Below, one piece after another: positions 1 through 6,271 of a DNA stretch of 9,055 bases; the stretch's first letter is position 1, and the number at the start of each line of letters is the position of its first letter. Under the pieces are notes generated by a model, which was not told the DNA's origin, ran no database searches, and saw only the letters and a program-made list of their open reading frames with translations. The DNA is taken from positions 1-9,055 of the forward strand of contig JAMPXR010000080.1 in NCBI GenBank assembly GCA_023701085.1, in the 5' to 3' direction. The position numbers and the translations under genes are program-made. The DNA comes from Ramlibacter sp. (GTDB lineage: Bacteria > Pseudomonadota > Gammaproteobacteria > Burkholderiales > Burkholderiaceae_C).

Positions 1-180
1 CAGCTCGGCGGCGGTGGGCTGGTCGCGGTGCGCCAGTTCGTAGAGCACGCGCACCTGCGTCAGCGACAGCTCGCCGCCCAGGTAGGGATCGAGCACGCCG
101 ATGCGCTGGGTGTAGAAGCGATTGAAGCCGCGCAGGGCCTCGACCTGGGCCAGGGCGACGGTGGAAAGCGGATCGTCCAT
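1..180 (-). CDS. MarR-family transcriptional regulator, N-terminal fragment (probably MarR-GNAT fusion type)
   Basis: Sixty codons are visible from the ATG at 180-178, and the gene runs off the left edge. The protein begins [20 protein letters not shown] and continues through [18 protein letters not shown] and [16 protein letters not shown]. This is the opening dimerisation helix, the 'RIGVL' segment and the start of the winged-helix domain seen in MarR regulators that carry a C-terminal GNAT acetyltransferase domain. The acetyltransferase half, if present, is outside the window, so the fusion is inferred only from the N-terminus. An in-frame TGA at 195-193 lies just upstream, and 180 is the only ATG after it in this frame. 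There is no convincing Shine-Dalgarno sequence. The gene lies 33 nt behind the MFS gene on the same strand, with a 16-bp palindrome in the gap, so it is likely autoregulated and may control the transporter. Confidence 0.8.
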   Translation of the reverse strand, partial: MDDPLSTVALAQVEALRGFNRFYTQRIGVLDPYLGGELSLTQVRVLYELAHRDQPTAAEL

Positions 181-188
181 GGCTTGCC

Positions 189-217
189 ATCGTCAAGCAA
201 TTGCTTGATCGAGTCAA
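189..217 (-). promoter_or_regulatory. Possible promoter of the marR gene
   Basis: Read on the minus strand, TTGACT (217-212, 5 of 6 to the sigma-70 -35 consensus) is followed after 17 nt by GACGAT (194-189, only 3 of 6 to the -10). The palindrome at 193-208 would fill the spacer, a classic repression arrangement. The predicted start lies only a few bases before the ATG, in keeping with the lack of a ribosome binding site. The -35 overlaps the stop codon of the MFS gene. The weak -10 keeps confidence low. Confidence 0.3.
193..208. promoter_or_regulatory. Perfect 16-bp palindrome, candidate MarR operator
   Basis: TCAAGCAATTGCTTGA is its own reverse complement. It sits 12 nt upstream of the marR start codon and just after the MFS stop. 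A second arm, TCAAG at 214-218, forms another dyad with CTTGA at 204-208. Size, symmetry and position fit a MarR dimer site for autoregulation. Binding is inferred from these alone. Confidence 0.6.
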
Positions 218-1446
218 GTATTAGTGGCCGCGGGCCCGTCCCGCTCCTCCGGCGGGCGCACCTGGTGGAATAGGGCCAGCAGCAACAGGTCATAGACGAT
301 CTTGATGACACCGCCCGCGACGAAGGCCCATCCGAAAGGGGAGAGGCCCAGCAGGTAGCCCGCCAGTACCGGACTGGCGGCCGAAGCCAGGCTGCGCGGT
401 ACCGATGTCACGCTGGCCGCGGCGGCGCGCTCCGCCGGCGCCACCACGGCCATCACATAGGAACTGCGCGTGGGCACATCCATTTGCGACAGCGCGCTGC
501 GCACGAACAGCAGCGCGATCGCATAGCCCAGGTCGGGCACGAACGGGATCAGGATGAGGCAGACGCTGGACGGCAGGTGCGTGAACACCATCGTCCTGAG
601 CAGCCCGATGCGGCTCGCGATGCGCGCGGCGACCAGATAGGAGAATGCCGTGAGCACGCCGGTCCAGAAAAAGATGGCGCTGGCGGCCGCCAGGGAGAGC
701 CCGAAGCGCTGGTACAGCCAGAGCGCGACCAGCGACTGCACCACGAAACCGCCGCCGAATGCGTCCAGGCTGAACAGCGCGGCGAGCGTATAGACGGTTT
801 TCCTCGAGGTGTGCAGCGCCGTCTTCGGCCGGGGCCCCTCGCTTGGCTGCGCCTTGGGCAGCCCGCGGTACACCGCGGCCGCGGCGCAGGCGAGCAGCGC
901 ATAGAAGACGAACATGGTTTGGATGGCGGCAACGGTGGGAACGCCGGCGGCAGCGGCGGCCAGGGCCGGCAGTGCCGCCGCCAGCGAACCGAAGGCGGCG
1001 AGCAGCGAGCCGGCCAGGCTGTAGCGCGCCATGACCCAGGTGCGCCGTTTGTCGCTGACGATCCGCGAGAGTAAGGACTGCTCCAGCGGCAGGAAAACAC
1101 TGACGTCACCACTGGACGGATTGAGCGTGCCGACCAGCGCGATCAGCAGCAGGGGCCAGAAGTCCGTCAGCAACGCGAAGCCCAGGCCGGTCGCGGCCAT
1201 GAGGGCGGTCGATGCGAGCAGCCAGGTGCGGTGCTGGAAGCGCCAGGCCTGCAGTCCCACGGCCAGCGTCAGGACCCCGGAGCCGAGCAAAGTGGTGGTG
1301 GCGACGACGCCGACCTGAAGCGGCGTGAAGTCCAGCGCCAGCAGGTACGCGGGCAGCAGCAGGCTGACGAAACCGTCGCCGAAGGCACGCAGGCCTTTCG
1401 CGACCAGGATGCGGTTGACGCTGGATGGGTCGGTATCGTTCGACAA
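214..1446 (-). CDS. MFS transporter, TTG start
   Basis: This is a 410-residue integral membrane protein of the major facilitator superfamily. Hydrophobic segments run through the whole chain in two halves, separated by a polar linker at about residues 195-217, as in 12-helix MFS carriers. Matching polar motifs occur in each half: NPSSGDVSVFLPLEQ at about 109-123 and SQMDVPTRSSYVMAVV at about 320-335. The loop AARIASRIG (273-281) resembles the positively charged MFS loop motif. The start is TTG at 1446-1444: AGGAG stands at 1457-1453, six bases before it, and an in-frame TAG lies at 1458-1456, so translation cannot begin further upstream. The next gene is a MarR regulator, which suggests efflux of a small toxic or signalling molecule, but the substrate cannot be read from sequence. 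It lies 113 nt downstream of the hydratase/dehydrogenase gene. Its Shine-Dalgarno sequence is buried in a hairpin. Confidence 0.85.
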   Translation of the reverse strand: MSNDTDPSSVNRILVAKGLRAFGDGFVSLLLPAYLLALDFTPLQVGVVATTTLLGSGVLTLAVGLQAWRFQHRTWLLASTALMAATGLGFALLTDFWPLLLIALVGTLNPSSGDVSVFLPLEQSLLSRIVSDKRRTWVMARYSLAGSLLAAFGSLAAALPALAAAAAGVPTVAAIQTMFVFYALLACAAAAVYRGLPKAQPSEGPRPKTALHTSRKTVYTLAALFSLDAFGGGFVVQSLVALWLYQRFGLSLAAASAIFFWTGVLTAFSYLVAARIASRIGLLRTMVFTHLPSSVCLILIPFVPDLGYAIALLFVRSALSQMDVPTRSSYVMAVVAPAERAAAASVTSVPRSLASAASPVLAGYLLGLSPFGWAFVAGGVIKIVYDLLLLALFHQVRPPEERDGPAATNT

Positions 1447-1451
1447 GTCAG

Positions 1452-1484
1452 GCTCCTATCCGGGCGCGGCCCGAGATCAGGAGC
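1452..1484 (-). promoter_or_regulatory. Hairpin sequestering the MFS Shine-Dalgarno
   Basis: On the minus-strand mRNA, GCUCCU (1484-1479) pairs with AGGAGC (1457-1452), AUC (1477-1475) with GAU (1460-1458), and CGGGC (1473-1469) with GCCCG (1465-1461). The triloop is CGC, with two single-base bulges at 1478 and 1474. All of AGGAG is in the stem, and the TTG start follows six bases after AGGAG. A second small hairpin, GACGC-TCC-GCGTC (1505-1493), lies just upstream and offers another GCTCC able to pair with the Shine-Dalgarno. The pairing is directly visible; translational control is inferred. Confidence 0.55.
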
Positions 1485-1559
1485 AGCACTTGGACGCGGA
1501 GCGTCTTTGGCGCCGGGGAGTCTGCCCGTTTCCCCCGGTGGAAATATTCTACGCGGCTG

Positions 1560-3719
1560 TCAATACACCGGCTGGTGCTTCCGGATCGCGTCCTTCACCT
1601 GCGCGCTCACCGCGAACCCCGCGCCGAACCGGTCCGCCAGTTGCGCCGCGCGCTCGCAGAAGGCGTCGATGCCGGTGCCGTAGATGAACTGCATGGCCCC
1701 GCCGGTCCAGGCCGGAAAACCGATGCCGAAGATCGATCCGATGTTGGCGTCGTGCACCGTGGTCAGCACGTTTTCGGCGAGGCAGCGCGCGGTCTCCACC
1801 GACTGGCGATAGAGCAGCCGGTCCTTCAGGTCCTGCAGGTCCCAGGTGGCGCCCGGCTTTTCGAACAGGCGTTTCAATTCCGGCCAGAGGTACTTCTTCG
1901 CGCCCTTTTCTTCCGGGTATTCGTAGAAGCCGGCGCCCGCGGCGCGGCCGTTGCGGTCGAACTCCTTGACCATGCGCTCGACCAGCAGCTCGCCGGGCGA
2001 GGCGATGTAGGTGTTGCCTTCGGCGCGGTAATCGGCGCGCGTCTGGTCCATCACGTGCGCCGTGAGCGACAGCGCCGTTTCGTCCAGCACCGCGAGCGGG
2101 CCGACCGGCATGCCGGCCTGGATTCCGGCCTGCTCGACCACCGGCGCGGGAATGCCTTCGCCGACCATCGCCGCGCCTTCCATCACGAAGGTGCCGAACA
2201 CCCGGGAGGTGAAGAAGCCACGCGAGTCGTTGACCACGATGGGGATCTTGCCCAGCGCCTGCACGTAATCGAAGGCGCGCGCGATCGTTTCGTCGTCGGT
2301 CTGCTTGCCGCGGATGATCTCCACCAGCTTCATCTTGTCCGCCGGGCTGAAGAAGTGGATACCGACGAATTTTTCCGGTCGGTTGCTCGCCCTGGCCAGG
2401 CCGGTGATGGGCAGGGTGGAGGTGTTGCTCGCGAAGAACCCCCCCGGCGCCAGCATGGGCTCGGCCTCCTTCGTCACGCCGGCCTTGAGGTCGCGGTTCT
2501 CGAACACCGCCTCGATGATCAGGTCGCAGCCGCGCAGCGCCTCGAGCGAATCGGTCGCGGTGATGCGCGACAGCAGTTCGGCCTGGTCGTGCGGGCTCAT
2601 CTTGCCCTTGTCCACGCGCGGCTGCGTGATCCTGGCGCTGTACGCCTTGCCGGCTTCGGCCTTGTCCAGGGTCAGGTCGCGCAGCACGGTTTCGATGCCA
2701 CGGCTGGCCTGGACATAGGCGATGCCGCCGCCCATCATGCCGGCGCCCAGAACACCCACTTTGCGCGGCCTGGAGCGCGGGACGTCCCTGGGGCGGGACT
2801 GCCCCGACTTGATCGCGTTCATGTTGAAGAAGAACGTGTTGATCATGTTCTTCGCGACGGGACTCACGATCAGCCGCGCCAGGTAGCGGCTCTCGATGCG
2901 CAGCGCGGTGTCGAAATCGACCAGCGCGCCTTCCACCATCGCGGCCAGCGCGTACTCCGGCGCGGGATACAGGCCGCGCGTTTTCTGCTTGAGCATGGCA
3001 GGCGCGACGGCGAGCATGCCCGCGATCTTGGGGTTGTTCGGCGTGCCGCCCGGCATCTTGTAGTTCTTGTCGTCCCACGGATGATGGGCGGGCGCCGCGG
3101 CGCTGGCGTGCTTGACGATCCAGGCCAGGGCGGCCGGCCGCAGCGCGGATGCATCCGGCACCAGTTCATGGACCAGGCCCAATTCCAGCGCCTCGCGCGG
3201 CGGGAACAATTTGCACTCCAGGATGTAGGGCTGCGCGCCCATCAGTCCCAGCAGGCGCGTCATCTTCGTGATGCCGGACGCGCCGGGAATCAGGCCCAGC
3301 GTGATCTCGGGCAGGCCGAACTGGATCTTGGCGTCGTCCACGGCGATGCGGTAATGGCCGACCAGCGCCACCTCCCAGCCGCCGCCCAGGGCCGTCCCGT
3401 TCAGGCAGCTCACCACGGGCTTGCCCAGCGTCTCCAGCGCGCGCAGGTTCTTCTTGGTCTGCTCGATCTCGCGGAACGCACGCGGCGCGTCCGAGGGCTG
3501 CAGCCGCATGGTGCCCTTGAGGTCGGCGCCGGCGAAGAACGTGCTCTTGGCGGAGGCCAGGACGATGCCTTCGATGGCGTCCTTGTCCTTCATCACCTGC
3601 GCCGTCACTTCGCCCAGGTCCTGCTGCCACTGTTCGCACATGGTGTTGACCGGCGAGCCCTCCTCGTCGAAGGTGATCGTGGCGATGCCGTCTGAGAGTT
3701 CGTAGCGGATCGTTTTCAT
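1560..3719 (-). CDS. fadJ: Bifunctional enoyl-CoA hydratase / 3-hydroxyacyl-CoA dehydrogenase (FadB/FadJ type, beta-oxidation alpha subunit)
   Basis: This 719-residue cytoplasmic enzyme performs the second and third steps of beta-oxidation: hydration of trans-2-enoyl-CoA, then NAD-dependent oxidation of L-3-hydroxyacyl-CoA. The N-terminal crotonase domain (about 1-190) has the oxyanion-hole segment FFAGADL (61-67), NGTALGGGWE with Glu116, and GLPE with Glu138, the pair that matches the two catalytic glutamates of E. coli FadB. The NAD-binding domain starts near 319 with VGVLGAGMMGGG (321-332). The His455/Glu467 dehydrogenase pair lies in HFFSPADKMKLVE. Two C-terminal dehydrogenase domains follow, ending in GFPAWTGGAMQF (668-679). 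Length is normal for the family. The frame stays open upstream through the thiolase gene, but family homology begins at MKTIRYELSDGIATI, so the ATG at 3719 is chosen; its ribosome site is poor. It lies 116 nt downstream of the thiolase and is probably co-transcribed. FadB and FadJ cannot be told apart from sequence alone, so the symbol is tentative. Confidence 0.93.
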   Translation of the reverse strand: MKTIRYELSDGIATITFDEEGSPVNTMCEQWQQDLGEVTAQVMKDKDAIEGIVLASAKSTFFAGADLKGTMRLQPSDAPRAFREIEQTKKNLRALETLGKPVVSCLNGTALGGGWEVALVGHYRIAVDDAKIQFGLPEITLGLIPGASGITKMTRLLGLMGAQPYILECKLFPPREALELGLVHELVPDASALRPAALAWIVKHASAAAPAHHPWDDKNYKMPGGTPNNPKIAGMLAVAPAMLKQKTRGLYPAPEYALAAMVEGALVDFDTALRIESRYLARLIVSPVAKNMINTFFFNMNAIKSGQSRPRDVPRSRPRKVGVLGAGMMGGGIAYVQASRGIETVLRDLTLDKAEAGKAYSARITQPRVDKGKMSPHDQAELLSRITATDSLEALRGCDLIIEAVFENRDLKAGVTKEAEPMLAPGGFFASNTSTLPITGLARASNRPEKFVGIHFFSPADKMKLVEIIRGKQTDDETIARAFDYVQALGKIPIVVNDSRGFFTSRVFGTFVMEGAAMVGEGIPAPVVEQAGIQAGMPVGPLAVLDETALSLTAHVMDQTRADYRAEGNTYIASPGELLVERMVKEFDRNGRAAGAGFYEYPEEKGAKKYLWPELKRLFEKPGATWDLQDLKDRLLYRQSVETARCLAENVLTTVHDANIGSIFGIGFPAWTGGAMQFIYGTGIDAFCERAAQLADRFGAGFAVSAQVKDAIRKHQPVY

Positions 3720-3786
3720 GGGCGTCTGGAGAGTAGTGTCTGGTTCGGGAAACACCGCGGACCCGCTTTGCCGGGCCGCTGGTGTC

Positions 3787-3830
3787 GCCCCCTCGAGGGG
3801 GAGGCGGCTGCGAGGCAGCCGCTTCGGGGC
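3787..3830. repeat. C/G-rich double dyad, REP-like intergenic element
   Basis: In the 116-nt gap between thiolase and hydratase/dehydrogenase, a perfect 14-bp palindrome CCCCCTCGAGGGGG (3788-3801) is followed by the hairpin GCGGCTGC-GAG-GCAGCCGC (3804-3822). The flanks GCCCC (3787-3791) and GGGGC (3826-3830) also pair with each other, so two mutually exclusive folds exist. From memory, similar C-tract/G-tract dyads recur between genes in Burkholderiales. There is only one copy here, so its repetitive nature is not shown within the window. It could protect mRNA ends or attenuate transcription between the two genes. Confidence 0.5.
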
Positions 3831-3835
3831 TGGGC

Positions 3836-5041
3836 TTATGTCGTCTCGACGATGGTCGCGATCCCCATGCCGCCGCCCACGCACAGCGTCGCCATGCCGT
3901 AGCGCAGCTTGCGCCGGTGCAGCTCGTCGATCAGCGTGTTCAGGATCATCGCGCCGGTTGCCCCCAGCGGGTGGCCCATCGCGATGGCGCCGCCGTTGAC
4001 GTTGACCTTCTCGTGCGGCACGCCCATCTCCTTCATGAAACGCATCACGACGGCCGCGAAAGCTTCGTTCACCTCGAACAGGTCGATCTGATCGATCGTC
4101 ATGCCGGCCTTGGCCAGCGCCTTGCGCGCCGCGGGCATGGGGCCGGTCAGCATGATGGTCGGGTCGGCGCCGGACAGCGCGGCGGCGACGATGCGGGCCC
4201 GGGGCTTGAAGCCGTGCGTCTTGCCGGCGGCCGCGCTGCCGATCAGCATGGCCGCGGCGCCGTCCACGATGCCCGACGAGTTGCCGGCGTGGTGCACGTG
4301 GTGGATGCGCTCCACCTGGGGATAGCGGGCGATCGCGATCGCGTCGAAGCCCATCGCCCCCAGCTGGTCGAAGGCGGGCCGCAGCGCCGCCAGGCCTTCC
4401 ATGGTGGTGTGGGGCTTGATGTATTCGTCCTGGTCCAGGATGGTCTGGTCCAGGAAGTCCTTGACCGGCACGATGGAGCCGGCGAAAACGCCGCCCTCGC
4501 GCGCCTTCGCCGCGCGCTTCTGGCTCTCCAGCGCGAAGGCGTCCACGTCCTCGCGCGAGAAACCTTCCAGCGTGGCGATCAGGTCGGCGCCTATGCCTTG
4601 CGGGACGAACGCGGTGGCCGAGTTGGTCTCCGGGTCCTGCGCCCAGGCGCCGCCGTCCGATCCGATGGGCACGCGGCTCATGCTTTCGACGCCCCCGGCC
4701 ACCACCAGGTCTTCCCAGCCCGAGCGCACTTTCTGCGCCGCCATGTTCACCGCTTCCAGGCCCGACGCGCAGAAGCGGTTGAGCTGCACGCCCGCGCAGC
4801 GCCAGTCCCAGCCGGCCTTGAGCGCCGCGACCTTGGCGATCACCGAGCCCTGCTCGCCGATGGGCGAGACCACGCCCATCACGACGTCGTCCACCGCGCC
4901 GGTGTCCAAGTCGTTGCGGCGCTGCAGCTCGGTCAACACGCCGGCCAGCAGATTCACCGGCTTGACCTCGTGCAGGCTGCCGTCCTTCTTGCCCTTGCCG
5001 CGCGGCGTGCGCAGGGCGTCGTACACAAATGCTTCGGTCAT
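3836..5041 (-). CDS. fadA: Acetyl-CoA C-acyltransferase (3-ketoacyl-CoA thiolase)
   Basis: This 401-residue thiolase catalyses the last step of beta-oxidation, cleaving 3-ketoacyl-CoA with CoA to give acetyl-CoA and a shortened acyl-CoA. The nucleophilic cysteine is Cys91 in [11 protein letters not shown]. The C-terminal half carries [19 protein letters not shown] (325-328), GHPLGATGA with His357, and CVGGGMG with Cys387, the general acid/base. All catalytic blocks are intact and the length is normal. The ATG at 5041 is preceded by GGAG about six bases upstream on the minus strand, and [16 protein letters not shown] is a typical thiolase N-terminus. The gene leads the minus-strand cluster and probably forms the beta subunit of a complex with the downstream hydratase/dehydrogenase; this order is the reverse of E. 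coli fadBA. A biosynthetic acetoacetyl-CoA thiolase role is less likely given this partner. The symbol is used by function. Confidence 0.92.
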   Translation of the reverse strand: MTEAFVYDALRTPRGKGKKDGSLHEVKPVNLLAGVLTELQRRNDLDTGAVDDVVMGVVSPIGEQGSVIAKVAALKAGWDWRCAGVQLNRFCASGLEAVNMAAQKVRSGWEDLVVAGGVESMSRVPIGSDGGAWAQDPETNSATAFVPQGIGADLIATLEGFSREDVDAFALESQKRAAKAREGGVFAGSIVPVKDFLDQTILDQDEYIKPHTTMEGLAALRPAFDQLGAMGFDAIAIARYPQVERIHHVHHAGNSSGIVDGAAAMLIGSAAAGKTHGFKPRARIVAAALSGADPTIMLTGPMPAARKALAKAGMTIDQIDLFEVNEAFAAVVMRFMKEMGVPHEKVNVNGGAIAMGHPLGATGAMILNTLIDELHRRKLRYGMATLCVGGGMGIATIVETT

Positions 5042-5065
5042 GATGGGCTCCGGGGAGGATGCGCG

Positions 5066-5085
5066 GCGGCCGCTGCGGCGGCCGC
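5066..5085 (-). promoter_or_regulatory. GC-rich hairpin in the thiolase leader
   Basis: Two GCGGCCGC octamers (5066-5073 and 5078-5085) flank a four-base loop. As each is a palindrome, they pair to form an 8-bp hairpin. It lies about 20 nt upstream of the thiolase start codon, inside the transcript if the promoter near 5105 is used. It may affect mRNA stability or ribosome access, but a simple GC-rich accident is possible. Confidence 0.35.
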
Positions 5086-5104
5086 GCCGGTGGGGTCTCG
5101 AGGC

Positions 5105-5110
5105 AGTATA
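5105..5110 (-). promoter_or_regulatory. Possible -10 element of the thiolase promoter
   Basis: The minus strand reads TATACT (5110-5105), 5 of 6 to the sigma-70 -10 consensus, within the only AT-rich stretch of the divergent region. No good -35 stands 16-18 nt upstream, so an activator may be needed or the call may be wrong. A start near 5098 would give a leader of about 57 nt containing the hairpin at 5066-5085. The same AT-rich stretch could also serve the divergent dipeptidase gene (TATATT at 5107-5112 on the plus strand). Confidence 0.3.
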
Positions 5111-5136
5111 TTCTTTTCACCAAGCAACTGCTCTGC

Positions 5137-5159
5137 AAAAATCGCGCCCCGCAGGGCGC
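5137..5159 (-). terminator. Candidate intrinsic terminator on the minus strand, upstream of the thiolase promoter region
   Basis: On the minus strand, GCGCCC (5159-5154) pairs with GGGCGC (5149-5144) around the loop TGCG. Two bases later comes a run of five T (5141-5137). A short GC stem plus U-tract is the form of an intrinsic terminator, though the stem is only 6 bp. Here it would stop antisense transcripts leaving the dipeptidase gene before they enter the thiolase, or attenuate the thiolase if its promoter lies further upstream. Confidence 0.4.
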
Positions 5160-5182
5160 ACCGGATGCAGGGAAAGGACTCG

Positions 5183-6271
5183 ATGGCCGATGCACGAATG
5201 AACCGCCGCCGCTTCGGCGCCTGGGCCGCGTCCGCGCTGGCGGCGGGCGCGTGGCATCCGGCGGGCGCGCAGGCGCCGGCGCGAAAACCCTTCATCGCGG
5301 ACATGCATTCGCACTACGGCATGTTCCTGCCGCGCCTGTTCGGCCTGGACCTGGACCGGCACATGCGCGAAACCGGAACGACCTTATTGGCCTGGTCCGT
5401 GACCGACGACCACCGCTGGATCGGCGTCGGGCCGATGGGCTGGCGGCAGACCCGCGAGCCGGCGCCCGGTGAGCTGTGGGCCTCGTTCCAGCAGCGGCTG
5501 GCCGGCTACGAGGCGAAGCTGGCCGAATGGAAGATGGTCAAGGCCCTGGTGCCCGCCGACGTGGACGAGGCACTGGCCGGGCAGCCCCGGGTGCTGCTGG
5601 CCACGGAGGCGGCGAATTTCCTCGAGGGACAGCCCGAGCGGGTGGCGCAGGCGCATGCCTGGGGCATCCGCCACATGCAGCTGGTGCATTTCATCGGCAA
5701 CCCGCTGGGCGACTTGCAGACCGCCGAGCCGCGCCATGGCGGGCTGACGGCCGTGGGCGCCAAGGTCATCGCGCAATGCGCCCGCCACGGCATCGTGGTC
5801 GACCTGGCGCATGGCACGGCGGCGTTCGTCGACGGCGCGCTCGATGCGTCGGACGCCGCGATGGTGTGGTCGCACTCCTGGATCAGCCCGCGGGGGGGCG
5901 GCTGGCAGGAACCGGGCTACGTCGCGCGGTCGCTGCCGGCGCCGTCCGCGCGCAAGATCGCGGCGCGCGGCGGCGCCGTGGGCTTGTGGTCGGTGCGCGT
6001 GAACCGCGACCCGGCGTATCCCGTGCACAGCATCAGGACCTATGCCGACGAAATCATGCGCATGTGCGACCTGGTGGGCCCCGCGCACGTGGCTTTCGGC
6101 ACCGACATGGAAGGCGCCGGCCCGGGCCCCATCCTGTCCAACTACGTCGATCTGCGCGACGTGGCCGACAATCTGGTTAAGCGCGGCCTGCCGGAAGCGA
6201 CGCTGGAAGGCATCCTCATCGGCAACTACGCGCGCATCGTCAAACAGGCGATGAACGGCGCCGCGCGTTAG
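5183..6271 (+). CDS. Tat-exported M19 (membrane/renal dipeptidase-like) metallohydrolase
   Basis: The 362-residue protein starts MADARMNRRRFGAWAASALA. RRRF (8-11) plus a hydrophobic Ala-rich stretch is a twin-arginine signal, with likely cleavage after AQA (29-31), so the folded enzyme would act in the periplasm. The mature part follows the M19 plan: DMHSH (40-44), Glu142 in ATEAANF, LVH with His169, VVDLAH with His210, VWSHS with His231, FGTDMEG with Asp308, and a terminal ILIGNYARIV like the family's 'ILGGN' motif. Members hydrolyse dipeptides or related amides with a binuclear zinc centre. The first metal motif here is H-x-H (42, 44), whereas canonical renal dipeptidase has H-x-D, so the substrate may differ. 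AAGGA at 5174-5178, four bases before the ATG at 5183, favours this start; ATGs at 5165 and 5198 are in frame and possible. The stop overlaps that of the convergent SDR gene. Actual substrate unknown. Confidence 0.85.
   Translation: MADARMNRRRFGAWAASALAAGAWHPAGAQAPARKPFIADMHSHYGMFLPRLFGLDLDRHMRETGTTLLAWSVTDDHRWIGVGPMGWRQTREPAPGELWASFQQRLAGYEAKLAEWKMVKALVPADVDEALAGQPRVLLATEAANFLEGQPERVAQAHAWGIRHMQLVHFIGNPLGDLQTAEPRHGGLTAVGAKVIAQCARHGIVVDLAHGTAAFVDGALDASDAAMVWSHSWISPRGGGWQEPGYVARSLPAPSARKIAARGGAVGLWSVRVNRDPAYPVHSIRTYADEIMRMCDLVGPAHVAFGTDMEGAGPGPILSNYVDLRDVADNLVKRGLPEATLEGILIGNYARIVKQAMNGAAR

Noticed and set aside
1512..1538. CCGGGG ... CCCCGG as a terminator after the hydratase/dehydrogenase gene
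   Set aside because: The loop is about 15 nt, the stem only six pairs, and no T-run follows on the minus strand.
1546..1563. TTGACA (1563-1558) and TAGAAT (1551-1546) on the minus strand as a promoter for the MFS gene
   Set aside because: Only six bases separate the two hexamers, so they cannot form one sigma-70 promoter. TAGAAT may serve alone, but it has no -35 partner at 16-18 nt.
1425..3695. A 756-codon open frame on the plus strand
   Set aside because: It is antisense to the hydratase/dehydrogenase gene, whose catalytic motifs are intact. Its translation is low-complexity His/Arg/Gly/Ala, as expected from GC-rich codon bias.
3782..5182. A long plus-strand extension of the M19 reading frame upstream of its start
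   Set aside because: It is antisense to the thiolase and has no recognisable domain. The Tat signal and ribosome site fix the start near 5183.
3720..5195. An open frame on the minus strand continuous with the hydratase/dehydrogenase, giving a 1211-residue reading
   Set aside because: The upstream 492 codons lie in another frame of the intact thiolase gene, are rich in Arg/Gly/Pro/Ala, and show no domain. The true start is the ATG at 3719, where family homology begins.
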